Notes under the pieces: model-generated
What the model was told of the DNA's origin: nothing
The model's input: only the letters and a program-made list of their open reading frames with translations
Database searches by the model: none
Program-made: the position numbers and the translations under genes
Source of the DNA: Sphingopyxis panaciterrulae
GTDB lineage: Bacteria; Pseudomonadota; Alphaproteobacteria; Sphingomonadales; Sphingomonadaceae
Length of the DNA stretch: 64,000 nt
NCBI RefSeq assembly: GCF_014199295.1
Contig: NZ_JACIJH010000006.1
Coordinates: 152,129 to 216,128, forward strand
Direction: 5' to 3'
Shown here: positions 41,763-49,836 of the stretch, piece after piece
How positions within the stretch are numbered: position 1 is the first letter of the stretch
How the letters are laid out: each line of letters opens with the position of its first letter

Positions 41763-42030
41763 TAGGGTCAGGACCCATTAATTCCACGTTCGAGGCGTCG
41801 AAATGGCGAAGATATCGTGTTCGGGCGGGGGCAGCGGGTAGCATCGCTACCCGCAAGGTCGCGCGGGCCCGAGATCGAAGCTATTTCGGCGTCGTTTCGC
41901 GATTTGACCGATTTTGCCCATGGCTTCGTCGAAAAGCCTTGAAATATATTCATATTCCTACGCCTTTCCTCCTCGCCCTGTGCAAAATCGCTTCAAACCT
42001 CAAGCGCGGAATTAATGGGTCCTGACCCTA
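41763..42030. mobile_element. MITE-like element with perfect 23-bp terminal inverted repeats
   Basis: 268 bp between pccA and the next repeat. The left end 41763-41785 and the right end 42008-42030 are exact inverted copies containing GGGTCAGGACCCATTAATTC; each end also has its own small GGGTC/GACCC hairpin. The interior has no credible gene and is less GC-rich on the right. The left half folds into a long hairpin: 41794-41807 with 41880-41893, 41821-41826 with 41867-41872, and 41834-41842 with 41846-41854. Ends of this type remind me of sequences flanking REP-associated tyrosine transposase genes; that link is from memory. No clear target duplication is seen. Confidence 0.8.
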
Positions 42031-42032
42031 AA

Positions 42033-42122
42033 CCCGTTCGCCCTGAGCTTGTCGAAGCACCGTCCTTTTCTTCTCGCAAGGAGAAGGAAAAGAACGGTGC
42101 TTCGACAAGCTCAGCACGAACG
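42033..42122. repeat. Inverted repeat pair, CTTCGACAAGCTC family (copy B)
   Basis: CGTTCGCCCTGAGCTTGTCG and CGACAAGCTCAGCACGAACG are inverted arms of about 35 bp; the middle TTCTTCTCGCAAGGAGAAG is a hairpin. It abuts the MITE-like element and ends 8 nt from the transporter stop, where it may act as a terminator. Confidence 0.82.
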
Positions 42123-42130
42123 GAGTTTGG

Positions 42131-43525
42131 TCAGGCACTGACAGGCTCACCGCCCATCAACCGCTTCGCCAAAAACAGCTTGAACAGCAGAAAGGCGACC
42201 AGCCCGACCGCGGCGGTGGCGACGTGGAACAGCCAGAAGCTGGTCGTCGGCATCGACGAATACCAGCCGCCGACCGTGCCGACGATATAATTGGCCGCGA
42301 AGAAGGCGAGATAATAGATGCCGATGATCGTCGCGTTGAGCCGCGCGGGGGCAAGGCGGCTGAACAGCGCGAGGCTGACCGGCAGGATGTGCGCGAAGCC
42401 GATGCTGTTGAAGAGATGGAAGAGGATCGGCCACATCAGCCCGATCTTCCCATCACCTTGCGTCGCCGCGGCCATGACGAGGCACAGCCCGCCGCCGATG
42501 GTGAAAAAGCTGCCGATGATCATCTTGCCGAGCTCGTCGGGTTCGCGCCGCTTGCGGCCGTACCAGGCGTAGAAGGCGGTGACCGCGACGAGCATCGAGA
42601 AGCTCATCCCCGCGTCGATCGAGATCATCCAGCTTGTCGGGATCGTCGTGCCGAAGAAGGTGAGCTGGAAATGCTGGTCGGCCCAGACGAGATAGGCGTT
42701 GAAGATTTCCTGGTTGGTGAGCAGCGAAATCGCGAGCACGGGCACGAGGATGACCACCGCGGCGATGCGCAGCCAGTCCTGCCGGCTGAGCGGCTCGCTC
42801 GGCTTCGTCGCGCCGGCGGCTTTCGACGGCCGATTGTCCTTCGGCAGCCACGGCCCGGCCATGATGTAGAGGACCAGCCCCAGCACCATCACGATCCCGG
42901 CGGTCCCGAAACCCCAGTGCCAGCTCACCTTCTCGCCGAGCGTGCCGGCGATCAGCGGCGCGACGATCACGCTGACGTTGATCGCGATGTAGAAGATCTG
43001 GAACGCCATCGCGCGGCGGATATCGTCGGGCTTGTAGAGCTCGCCGACCTGGCTCGCGATATTGCCCTTGAACAGCCCGACCCCGACGATCAGCGCGAGC
43101 AGCGCGAAGAGGAAGCTGCCTTCGAACGCCATCAGGAAATGGCCGAGCGCCATGATGAGACCGCCCGCGATCAGCGTCGCGCGGCGCCCGAGCCAGCGGT
43201 CGGCGATCAGCCCGCCCGCGATCGGGGTCAGATAGACGAGCGCGGTATAATCGCCGAAGATGCGCGACGCGAGCGGCTGGCCGTCGAGGCCGTAGACGCT
43301 CTTGACCCAATCGAGCCCGATCACGCCGCCTGCATGCTGGGGCAGCAGCAGATAATTGACCATGTAGAGCACGAGCAGAGTCTGCATCGAATAATAGGAG
43401 AAACGCTCGCACCCCTCGACGAAGGCGAGATAGCCGAGCCCCTTGGGGTGGCCGAGGAAGGCGCGGTCGGATGGATGCTCGATGGCGTCGATATCGATTT
43501 CGGGCGTCGCCTCGGCCACGGTCAT
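42131..43525 (-). CDS. POT/PTR2-family peptide:proton symporter
   Basis: 464 residues with 12-14 predicted helices. Takes up di- and tripeptides with protons. The family N-terminal motif is EGCERFSYYSMQTLLVLYMV (E-R-F-S/Y-Y form), and the second is FGDYTALVYLTPIAGGLIADRWLGRR. The EXXER proton-coupling segment is present as EGCERF. It stands alone between repeat regions, with no peptidase neighbour. The ATG at 43525 is preceded by GGGGGAGGAACAG. Confidence 0.9.
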   Translation of the reverse strand: MTVAEATPEIDIDAIEHPSDRAFLGHPKGLGYLAFVEGCERFSYYSMQTLLVLYMVNYLLLPQHAGGVIGLDWVKSVYGLDGQPLASRIFGDYTALVYLTPIAGGLIADRWLGRRATLIAGGLIMALGHFLMAFEGSFLFALLALIVGVGLFKGNIASQVGELYKPDDIRRAMAFQIFYIAINVSVIVAPLIAGTLGEKVSWHWGFGTAGIVMVLGLVLYIMAGPWLPKDNRPSKAAGATKPSEPLSRQDWLRIAAVVILVPVLAISLLTNQEIFNAYLVWADQHFQLTFFGTTIPTSWMISIDAGMSFSMLVAVTAFYAWYGRKRREPDELGKMIIGSFFTIGGGLCLVMAAATQGDGKIGLMWPILFHLFNSIGFAHILPVSLALFSRLAPARLNATIIGIYYLAFFAANYIVGTVGGWYSSMPTTSFWLFHVATAAVGLVAFLLFKLFLAKRLMGGEPVSA

Positions 43526-43649
43526 CGTCTGTTCCTCCCCCGCTGTTCTGCGTTGGGGGGACGCTAATGTTTCAGATGAAACTTTCCAGCGGCAATCGAC
43601 GAACGGCGGGGGAGACGAAACAATCGCATTCGGTGGCTTGTTGTCATGT

Positions 43650-43749
43650 CCTGCGTGATCCCCGGCGAACTTGATCCGGGGTTCCGCTGGATGCCGAAAC
43701 CGGTCGATGCCTTGAAAAAGCGGGATCCCGGATCAAGCCCGGGATGACG
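43650..43749. repeat. Inverted repeat, CGGGATGACG family (copy B)
   Basis: CATGTCCTGCGTGATCCCCG with CTTGATCCGGGGTTCC on the left and GGGATCCCGGATCAAGCCCG then GGATGACG on the right. Related to 33651-33729 and 60114-60204. The rest of the 278-nt gap (43526-43803) shows no gene or clear promoter. Confidence 0.72.
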
Positions 43750-43803
43750 AAGGGAAAAAAGCGATGGCCGTTCCCCGCTCCGGTGCCGGCTCCACCCTGC
43801 CGA

Positions 43804-44571
43804 TCACTCCACCAGCGCCACCGCCCGTATCCACCCCGCGCTCGCGCGCTCGATCTTCACCGGGAAGCAGCTCAGCGTCCAGCCGGTGGCGGGGAGGGCG
43901 GCGAGATTGGTCAGCTTCTCGATCTGGTAATAGGGCCGGATGCGTCCCGCCTTGTGCCCTTCCCAGATGATCGAGGGATCGCGCGTCTCTGCCCAGCGCC
44001 GCGCGGTATGGCTGAACGGCGCGTCCCAGCTCCACGCATCGGTGCCGACGACCTGCACGCCGCGTTCGGTCAGGTAGAGCGTCGCCTCGGCGCCCATGCC
44101 GCAGCCCTGGTCGGTGAAATGATCGGTGCCATAGACCGCACCCGACTGGACGAGCACGATGTCGAAGGGCTGGAGCGCATGGCCGATGCGCGCCAGCTCC
44201 GCCTCGACCTCGGCCGCGCTCACGACGTGGCCCGCGGGGCGGTCCGAGAAATCGAGCTTCACTCCAGGGCGGAAGAACAGGTCGAGCGGCGCCTCGTCGA
44301 TGCTCGGCGCGGGGCTGGCGCCGCTGTCGGTCGTCGAATGGAAATGCCACGGCGCGTCCATATGGGTGCCGTTGTGGGTGGACAGGGTGACGCTCTCCAC
44401 CGCCCAGCCTTCGCCGTCGGGCAGGTCGTCCCGGGTCAGGCCGGGAAAGAACATCGCGATCTGTTCCCACGTATTTTCGTGGGTCATGTAGGTGACCTGC
44501 GGGCGCATCACCGGCGGGTCGGAGACGACATGGTTGGTGATCGGGATCGAGAGGTCGATGAAGCGGGTCAT
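43804..44571 (-). CDS. Cyclase family protein (kynurenine formamidase-like metal hydrolase)
   Basis: 255 residues of the Cyclase (PF04199) fold. The metal-binding signature is STHNGTHMDAPWHF (HGTHxDxPxH-like with N for the first residue), and an active-site DIVLVQSG and H in SHTARRW follow. The family includes arylformamidases and other amide or lactone hydrolases; the substrate here is unknown. ATG at 44571 begins MTRFIDLSIPI, the usual start. Its upstream side faces the MFS transporter across a repeat, with divergent orientation. Confidence 0.82.
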   Translation of the reverse strand: MTRFIDLSIPITNHVVSDPPVMRPQVTYMTHENTWEQIAMFFPGLTRDDLPDGEGWAVESVTLSTHNGTHMDAPWHFHSTTDSGASPAPSIDEAPLDLFFRPGVKLDFSDRPAGHVVSAAEVEAELARIGHALQPFDIVLVQSGAVYGTDHFTDQGCGMGAEATLYLTERGVQVVGTDAWSWDAPFSHTARRWAETRDPSIIWEGHKAGRIRPYYQIEKLTNLAALPATGWTLSCFPVKIERASAGWIRAVALVE

Positions 44572-44646
44572 GGCGGCGATGCTGCCCCCACGCGCCCGCT
44601 TGTGCAAGGCGGAACAGCGGTTATGACGGAGGGCGATAACAGAATA

Positions 44647-44734
44647 TGCCGTTTGCCCTGAGCTTGTCGAAGGGCGGCCCTTTTTCTTTCCGCCCAAAGG
44701 AAGAACGGTCCTTCGACAAGCTCAGGACGAACGG
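44647..44734. repeat. Inverted repeat pair, CTTCGACAAGCTC family (copy C)
   Basis: GCCCTGAGCTTGTCGAAGGG on the left and CCTTCGACAAGCTCAGGACG on the right, with a spacer holding CCGCCCAAAGG. It lies in the divergent gap between the cyclase-family gene and the MFS transporter. Confidence 0.82.
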
Positions 44735-44755
44735 CCTTGGGGGAACATCGGATTT

Positions 44756-46363
44756 ATGAGCGAAGTCGCCGCCTATCAGCCGAGCGCGAAGGATATTCGC
44801 ATGGTCATCGCCGCTTCCTCGGCGGGGACGATCTTCGAATGGTATGATTTCTTCATCTATGGCACGCTCGCCGCGATCATCGGCCAGGCCTTTTTCCCCA
44901 GCGACAATGCGACGCTCGAAATCCTGCTGGTGTGGGCGGGCTTCGCGGTCGGCTTCGGGTTCCGGCCCTTGGGCGCGGTGCTGTTCGGCTTTCTCGGCGA
45001 CCGGTTGGGGCGCAAATACACCTTCCTGATCACCGTCACGCTGATGGGCATCGCGACCGCGGGGGTCGGCATGATCCCCTCGGCCGACACGATCGGCATC
45101 GCGGCGCCGATCATCGTCATCGGCCTGCGCATCCTGCAGGGACTTGCGCTCGGCGGCGAATATGGCGGCGCGGCGATCTATGTCGCCGAACATTCGCCGG
45201 TGGAGAAGCGCGGCTTCTATACCAGTTTCATCCAGGCGAGCGTCGTCGGCGGCTTCGTGCTCAGCCTGATCGTCGTGCTGTCGTGCAAGGCGTTCCTGTC
45301 CGACGAGCTGTGGAATGCCTGGGGCTGGCGTCTGCCCTTCCTGCTGTCGCTGCTGCTGCTTGCCATTTCGCTGTGGATGCGGCTCAAGCTGTCCGAAAGC
45401 CCGGTGTTCCGCGCGATGAAGGCGGAGGGAGAGATCGCGCGCAATCCGCTGAAGGAGAGTTTCACCTATCCCGGCAACCCCCGGCGCATCTTCATCGCCC
45501 TGTTCGGGATTTCCGCCGGCCTGACCGTGATCTGGTATACCGCCATGTTTTCCGGCCTGTCCTTTCTGAAAGGACCGATGAAGGTCGACGATACCGCGGC
45601 CGAGATCATCGTCGGCAGCGCGGCGGCGCTCGGCATGGTCTTCTTCATCATCGCGGGCCGCCTCTCCGACCGGATCGGGCGCAAGAAACCGATCGTCTGG
45701 GGCTATGTCGTGACCCTGCTGCTGCTCTTCCCCTGCTTCTGGTGGATGGGCAGCGTCGCCAATCCCGCGCTCGAAGCGGCGGCGGAGCGGGCGCCGGTCG
45801 TGGTCACCGGATCGAAATGCAGCTTCGACCCCTTCGCCAAGGCGCAGGCGACCGCCTGCGGCCGAACGCTCGGCGAACTGACGAAACTGGGCGTGCCCTA
45901 CAAGGTGGTGGCGAGCGGCGGGACGTTCGACAGCGTGACGATCCATATCGGCGGCCGCGAGGTCGCGAGCGAGGACCCCGCGCTGCTTCGGCCCGCGCTC
46001 GAAGCGATGGGCTACAGCTTCGAAAAGCAGATTCCCGGCCCGGCGGGCATTGCCGCGATTCTGATCGCGCTGCTCGTGCTCAGCGCGCTGTCGGGCTTCA
46101 CATACGGACCCGTCGCCGCGCTGCTCGCCGAAATGTTTCCGCCGCACGTCCGCTATTCGTCGCTGTCGATCCCCTATCATATCGGGACCGGCTATTTCGG
46201 TGGCTTCCTGCCGCTGATCGCCAGCTATATCGTCGCGCGGACCGGCAATGCCTACGCCGGGTTGTGGTACACGTGGGGCGTGGTATTCGTCGCCTTCCTG
46301 ATCGCGGCCTTCATGCTCAAAGATCCGGTCGAGGGGCAATGGGAGAAGGCACCAAAGGCCTGA
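44756..46363 (+). CDS. MHS-type major facilitator transporter with an extra soluble insert
   Basis: 535 residues. The start ASSAGTIFEWYDFFIYGTLA and FRPLGAVLFGFLGDRLGRKY are typical of metabolite:H+ symporters (proline, betaine, shikimate, alpha-ketoglutarate type), as is GLALGGEYGGAAIYVAEHSP. Family members are usually about 430-450 residues. This one carries roughly 90 extra residues (about 335-425) between two late helices, with two cysteines (about 355 and 368) and no long hydrophobic stretch, so it should be a small periplasmic or cytoplasmic domain. Substrate unknown. Confidence 0.86.
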   Translation: MSEVAAYQPSAKDIRMVIAASSAGTIFEWYDFFIYGTLAAIIGQAFFPSDNATLEILLVWAGFAVGFGFRPLGAVLFGFLGDRLGRKYTFLITVTLMGIATAGVGMIPSADTIGIAAPIIVIGLRILQGLALGGEYGGAAIYVAEHSPVEKRGFYTSFIQASVVGGFVLSLIVVLSCKAFLSDELWNAWGWRLPFLLSLLLLAISLWMRLKLSESPVFRAMKAEGEIARNPLKESFTYPGNPRRIFIALFGISAGLTVIWYTAMFSGLSFLKGPMKVDDTAAEIIVGSAAALGMVFFIIAGRLSDRIGRKKPIVWGYVVTLLLLFPCFWWMGSVANPALEAAAERAPVVVTGSKCSFDPFAKAQATACGRTLGELTKLGVPYKVVASGGTFDSVTIHIGGREVASEDPALLRPALEAMGYSFEKQIPGPAGIAAILIALLVLSALSGFTYGPVAALLAEMFPPHVRYSSLSIPYHIGTGYFGGFLPLIASYIVARTGNAYAGLWYTWGVVFVAFLIAAFMLKDPVEGQWEKAPKA

Positions 46364-46408
46364 ACGAAGCCGTTGGCGCTGCGGTCGATCGCGGTTAGGG
46401 GCGAGGTC

Positions 46409-47452
46409 ATGATCGACATTGCCTCGCCGCTCCGCCTTCGCCTCGATTCCGCCGCGCTCGTCGACAACTGGCGCTGGCTCGGCACGGCGGGCGGTGCCGA
46501 GGCGGGGGCGGCGATCAAGGCCGACGGCTATGGGCTGGGCGCGCGGGCGGTGATGCGGCATCTGGCGGCCGCGGGCTGCCGCCATTTCTTCGTCGCGACC
46601 TGGGCCGAGGCGGCGGCGTTGATGCCGCTGCCGGCGGGCGTGTCGCTGTCGGTGCTGCACGGCGTCGGAACGGAGGACCTGATCGCGGCGCGGACGCTGC
46701 CGGCACGCCCGGTGCTGAACAGCGTCGAGCAGGTCCGGCGCTGGCGCGACGGCGGCGAGGGGCGGCCGTGCGACGTCATGGTCGACACCGGCATGAACCG
46801 GCTTGGGCTGCGGGTCGAGGAGGCGCGTGGCGGGGCGCTCGACGGCCTCGCGATCGAGACGTTGCTCAGCCATCTCGCGTCGGCCGACGAGGACAGCGCG
46901 CAGAACGAGCGGCAACTTGCAGCCTTTGCGGCCGTCCGCGACGCCATTCCCGCGCGGCGCACCAGCCTCGCGAACAGCGCCGGCATTTGCCTCGGCACCG
47001 ATTACGGCTTCGACCTCACGCGCCCCGGCCTCGCGCTCTATGGCGGCGTTCCGCGCCGCGAAGCCGAGGGGGCTATTCGACAGGTGGTCTTTCCCGAGAC
47101 GCGGGTGCTGCAGGTCCGCGACGTCCCCGCCGGCGAGGCGGTCGGCTATGGCGCGACCTGGACCGCGCGGTGCGACAGCCGGATCGCGGTCGCCAACATC
47201 GGCTATGCCGACGGCTATCTGCGCTGCCACGTGGGGACCGGCGGCGCGCGCTTCGCGGGGCAGGCGCTGCCGCTCGTCGGGCGCGTGTCGATGGATCTCG
47301 TCGCCTTCGACGCGAGCGGCGTGGATGGGCTGGCCGAAGGCGACTGGCTGGCGCTCGACTATGACCTCGTGGCCACGTCCGCGCGCTGCGGTCTGTCCCA
47401 ATATGAACTGCTGACCGGGCTGGGAAACAGGTTCGCGCGGCACTGGTCCTGA
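46409..47452 (+). CDS. alr: Alanine racemase
   Basis: 347 residues. Makes D-alanine for peptidoglycan. The PLP lysine lies in GAAIKADGYGLGARAVM (about residue 34). The second catalytic base tyrosine is in GEAVGYGATWTAR, and RPGLALYGG and VGRVSMDLVAFD are conserved. ATG at 46409 follows GGGGCGAGG; the open frame upstream adds residues without similarity. It begins 45 nt after the MFS gene. It could be the biosynthetic or the catabolic racemase; no D-amino-acid dehydrogenase is adjacent. Confidence 0.92.
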   Translation: MIDIASPLRLRLDSAALVDNWRWLGTAGGAEAGAAIKADGYGLGARAVMRHLAAAGCRHFFVATWAEAAALMPLPAGVSLSVLHGVGTEDLIAARTLPARPVLNSVEQVRRWRDGGEGRPCDVMVDTGMNRLGLRVEEARGGALDGLAIETLLSHLASADEDSAQNERQLAAFAAVRDAIPARRTSLANSAGICLGTDYGFDLTRPGLALYGGVPRREAEGAIRQVVFPETRVLQVRDVPAGEAVGYGATWTARCDSRIAVANIGYADGYLRCHVGTGGARFAGQALPLVGRVSMDLVAFDASGVDGLAEGDWLALDYDLVATSARCGLSQYELLTGLGNRFARHWS

Positions 47453-47466
47453 GCGCATGTTGCGAC

Positions 47467-47483
47467 GCATCATAATTTGATGC
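47467..47483. promoter_or_regulatory. Palindrome GCATCA-N5-TGATGC upstream of phaR
   Basis: A perfect interrupted palindrome in the 92-nt alr-phaR gap, 61 nt before the phaR start. It is TGC/GCA-containing, and a possible -35 TTGCGA (47460-47465) overlaps its left side. PhaR proteins bind TGC-rich DNA and often repress their own gene, so this is a candidate operator. Confidence 0.4.
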
Positions 47484-47544
47484 TAATGCCGCTTGAGCCC
47501 GCCAGCGCGGCGCGGCGGAATCGTCCGGAGGAGCAGGAAGCAGC

Positions 47545-48087
47545 ATGGCTAAGTCGAAGGCGACCGCCGAGGACGATGTCGTCGTCATCAAGAAATATGC
47601 GAACCGTCGTCTCTACGACACCGAACGCAGCTGCTACATCACGCTCGAGGATCTGGGCGCGATGGTGCGCGAGGGCCGCGATTTCCGCGTCGTCGATGCC
47701 AAGAGCGGCGAGGACATCACCCATAATGTCCTGACCCAGATCATCATGGACACCGAAACGCGCGGCGAGACGATGCTGCCGGTGAATTTTCTGCGCCACC
47801 TGATCGGCCTGTACGGCGACAAGATGCAGGGACTGGTGCCCGACTATCTCGAAGCGTCGATGGCGGCGTTCCGCAAGAACCAGCAGGACGTCCGTTCGGC
47901 GTTCGAGGGGGCGCTCGGATCGAACAATCCGCTCGCCGAGCTGACGCGCCGCAACATGGAGATGTTCAGCCAGGCGGCGGGCGCCTTCATGCCAGGCGCT
48001 GCCACGGGCAAGGCCAAGGATGCCGAGATCGCGGCGCTCAAGGCCGAAATCGCAGAACTCAAGGCCGAGCTTGCCAAAAAGAAATAA
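47545..48087 (+). CDS. phaR: Polyhydroxyalkanoate synthesis regulator PhaR
   Basis: 180 residues. The N-terminal PHB/PHA accumulation DNA-binding domain is VVIKKYANRRLYDTERSCYI and EDITHNVLTQIIMD. The next domain has MLPVNFLRHLIGLYGDKMQG. The C-terminal tail is a short lysine-rich coiled coil with repeated ALKAEIAELKAEL. PhaR represses phasin genes and its own gene until it binds polymer granules. GGAGGAGCAGGAAGC precedes the ATG. No phaC or phasin gene is present nearby. Propionyl-CoA and PHA metabolism are connected, but not by position here. Confidence 0.92.
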   Translation: MAKSKATAEDDVVVIKKYANRRLYDTERSCYITLEDLGAMVREGRDFRVVDAKSGEDITHNVLTQIIMDTETRGETMLPVNFLRHLIGLYGDKMQGLVPDYLEASMAAFRKNQQDVRSAFEGALGSNNPLAELTRRNMEMFSQAAGAFMPGAATGKAKDAEIAALKAEIAELKAELAKKK

Positions 48088-48137
48088 CGGCAGACATAAT
48101 CAGGGCCTCTCCCGCCCCCAGCACAGAAACAGGACAG

Positions 48138-49664
48138 ATGACCAAGCATGCGCTCAGCGTAACCCGTCAGGCCGACTTCGCGGCCTGGTATCAGGACGTC
48201 ATTGCCGAGGCCGACCTCGCCGAGGAATCGGGGGTGCGCGGCTGCATGGTCATCAAGCCGTGGGGCTATGGAATCTGGGAGCGCATCCAGACGGTGATGG
48301 ACGCCGCGATCAAGGATGCAGGGGTCCAGAACGCCTATTTCCCGCTGTTCATCCCCTTGGGCTTCTTTGAAAAGGAAGCCGACCATGTCGATGGTTTCGC
48401 GAAGGAAATGGCGGTCGTCACGCACCACCGGCTGATTGCCGACGGCAGGGGCAAGCTCGTGCCCGACCCCGAAGCGAAGCTGGAGGAGCCGCTGATCGTC
48501 CGCCCGACCTCGGAAACGGTGATCGGTTCGGCGATGAGCCGCTGGGTGCAGAGCTGGCGCGACCTGCCGCTGAAGGTCAACCAGTGGGCCAATGTCGTGC
48601 GCTGGGAAATGCGCACGCGCATGTTCCTGCGGACCAGCGAATTCCTGTGGCAGGAAGGCCATACCGCGCACGCCGACAAGGACGACGCGATGGCGGAGAC
48701 GCTGCGCGCGCTCGAAATGTATCGCGCCTTCGCCGAGGACGTGCTCGCCATGCCGGTGATCGCGGGAGAGAAGCCCGAGCATGAACGCTTCCCGGGTGCC
48801 GTCGCCACCTATTCGATCGAGGCGATGATGCAGGACGGCAAGGCGCTGCAGGCCGGCACCTCGCACTATCTGGGCACCGGCTTCGCCGAGGCGGCGGGCA
48901 TCCGCTATCAGGACAGGGAAGGCGGTCACAGCCTCTGCCACACGACGAGCTGGGGCACCTCGACCCGGATGATCGGCGGCGTCATCATGACGCATGGCGA
49001 CGACGATGGGCTGCGCTGCCCGCCGCGCATCGCGCCGCACCAGATCGTCATCGTGCCGATGCTGCGCGACAATGAGGAAGACGCCGCGATCCTCGACTAT
49101 TGTCGCGCCCTCGAAACCGAACTGAAGGCGCTCGATGCATTCCGCGAGCCGGTGCGCGTGCTTCTCGACGCGGGCGCCAACAAGGCGTCGACCAAGCGCT
49201 GGGGCTGGGTCAAGAAAGGCGCGCCGATCATCCTCGAGATCGGCCCGCGCGACGTGGCCGGCGGCAATGTCGCGGTGATCCGCCGCGACCGGCTCTACAA
49301 GGCCGACGGCAAGCTCGATACGGCGTTCGTCGTGAAGGGCGATTTCGTCGCGGGCGCGGTGGCGATGCTGGCCGATATCCAGACGAATCTTCACGCCGAG
49401 GCCAAGGCGAGGCTCGATGGCAATATTCGCCGCGATGTCACGGATCTGGCGGCGCATTTCTCGGGCGACGACAAATTCGTCGGCTGGGTCGAAGTGCAAT
49501 GGTCGCGGCCGACGGGGGCGGTGCTGGGCGGGATCGTCGAGCAATTGAAGGCGCTGAAGCTGACGATGCGCAACACCCCTCTCGATGCGACACCGACCGA
49601 CGGCGCCTGCTTCTTCACCGGCGAGCCCGCGGTCGAGCGCGTCCTGATAGGACGGACCTATTGA
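48138..49664 (+). CDS. proS: Proline--tRNA ligase, archaeal/eukaryotic type
   Basis: 508 residues. Charges tRNA-Pro. The short form without the bacterial editing insertion is recognisable from VRGCMVIKPWGYGIWERIQ at the start, motif 2 RWEMRTRMFLRTSEFLWQEG (Arg in RTRxFLR), and YSIEAMMQDGKALQAGTSHY with the HYLGTGF region. The C-terminal extension ends TGEPAVERVLIGRTY. This type occurs in a subset of bacteria including many sphingomonads. It follows phaR by 50 nt. Confidence 0.92.
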   Translation: MTKHALSVTRQADFAAWYQDVIAEADLAEESGVRGCMVIKPWGYGIWERIQTVMDAAIKDAGVQNAYFPLFIPLGFFEKEADHVDGFAKEMAVVTHHRLIADGRGKLVPDPEAKLEEPLIVRPTSETVIGSAMSRWVQSWRDLPLKVNQWANVVRWEMRTRMFLRTSEFLWQEGHTAHADKDDAMAETLRALEMYRAFAEDVLAMPVIAGEKPEHERFPGAVATYSIEAMMQDGKALQAGTSHYLGTGFAEAAGIRYQDREGGHSLCHTTSWGTSTRMIGGVIMTHGDDDGLRCPPRIAPHQIVIVPMLRDNEEDAAILDYCRALETELKALDAFREPVRVLLDAGANKASTKRWGWVKKGAPIILEIGPRDVAGGNVAVIRRDRLYKADGKLDTAFVVKGDFVAGAVAMLADIQTNLHAEAKARLDGNIRRDVTDLAAHFSGDDKFVGWVEVQWSRPTGAVLGGIVEQLKALKLTMRNTPLDATPTDGACFFTGEPAVERVLIGRTY

Positions 49665-49667
49665 TTT

Positions 49668-49818
49668 TGCTCACGCGGAGACGCGGAGACGCGGAGAGAT
49701 CGCGCTGGCCGCGAAGCGGCTTTCGCCTTCCGACGCTGCGCCATGCCGCATCGGGCGCTATGGAGAGTGGCCTGTCGGCCCAAGTGAACGCCTCCGCGTC
49801 TCCGGGGCTCCGCGCGAA
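49668..49818. repeat. Inverted pair of GACGCGGAGACGCGGAG units
   Basis: CTCACGCGGAGACGCGGAGA (from 49669) and CTCCGCGTCTCCGGGGCTCC (from about 49791) are inverted across a unique spacer. The first contains three tandem ACGCGGAG copies. It fills the proS-rnr gap of 172 nt and ends 18 nt before rnr. Confidence 0.7.
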
Positions 49819-49836
49819 CCATCTGGACGACGCCCG

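Noticed and set aside
41768..41953. A 61-codon frame inside the MITE-like element
   Set aside because: It overlaps the hairpin, has no ribosome binding site and no recognisable sequence.
44621..47473. Long antisense open frames across the MFS and alr genes, and similar ones at 34588-37404 and 185-1816
   Set aside because: They are opposite clearly recognised proteins, show biased arginine/alanine/histidine composition typical of high-GC shadows, and match no family.
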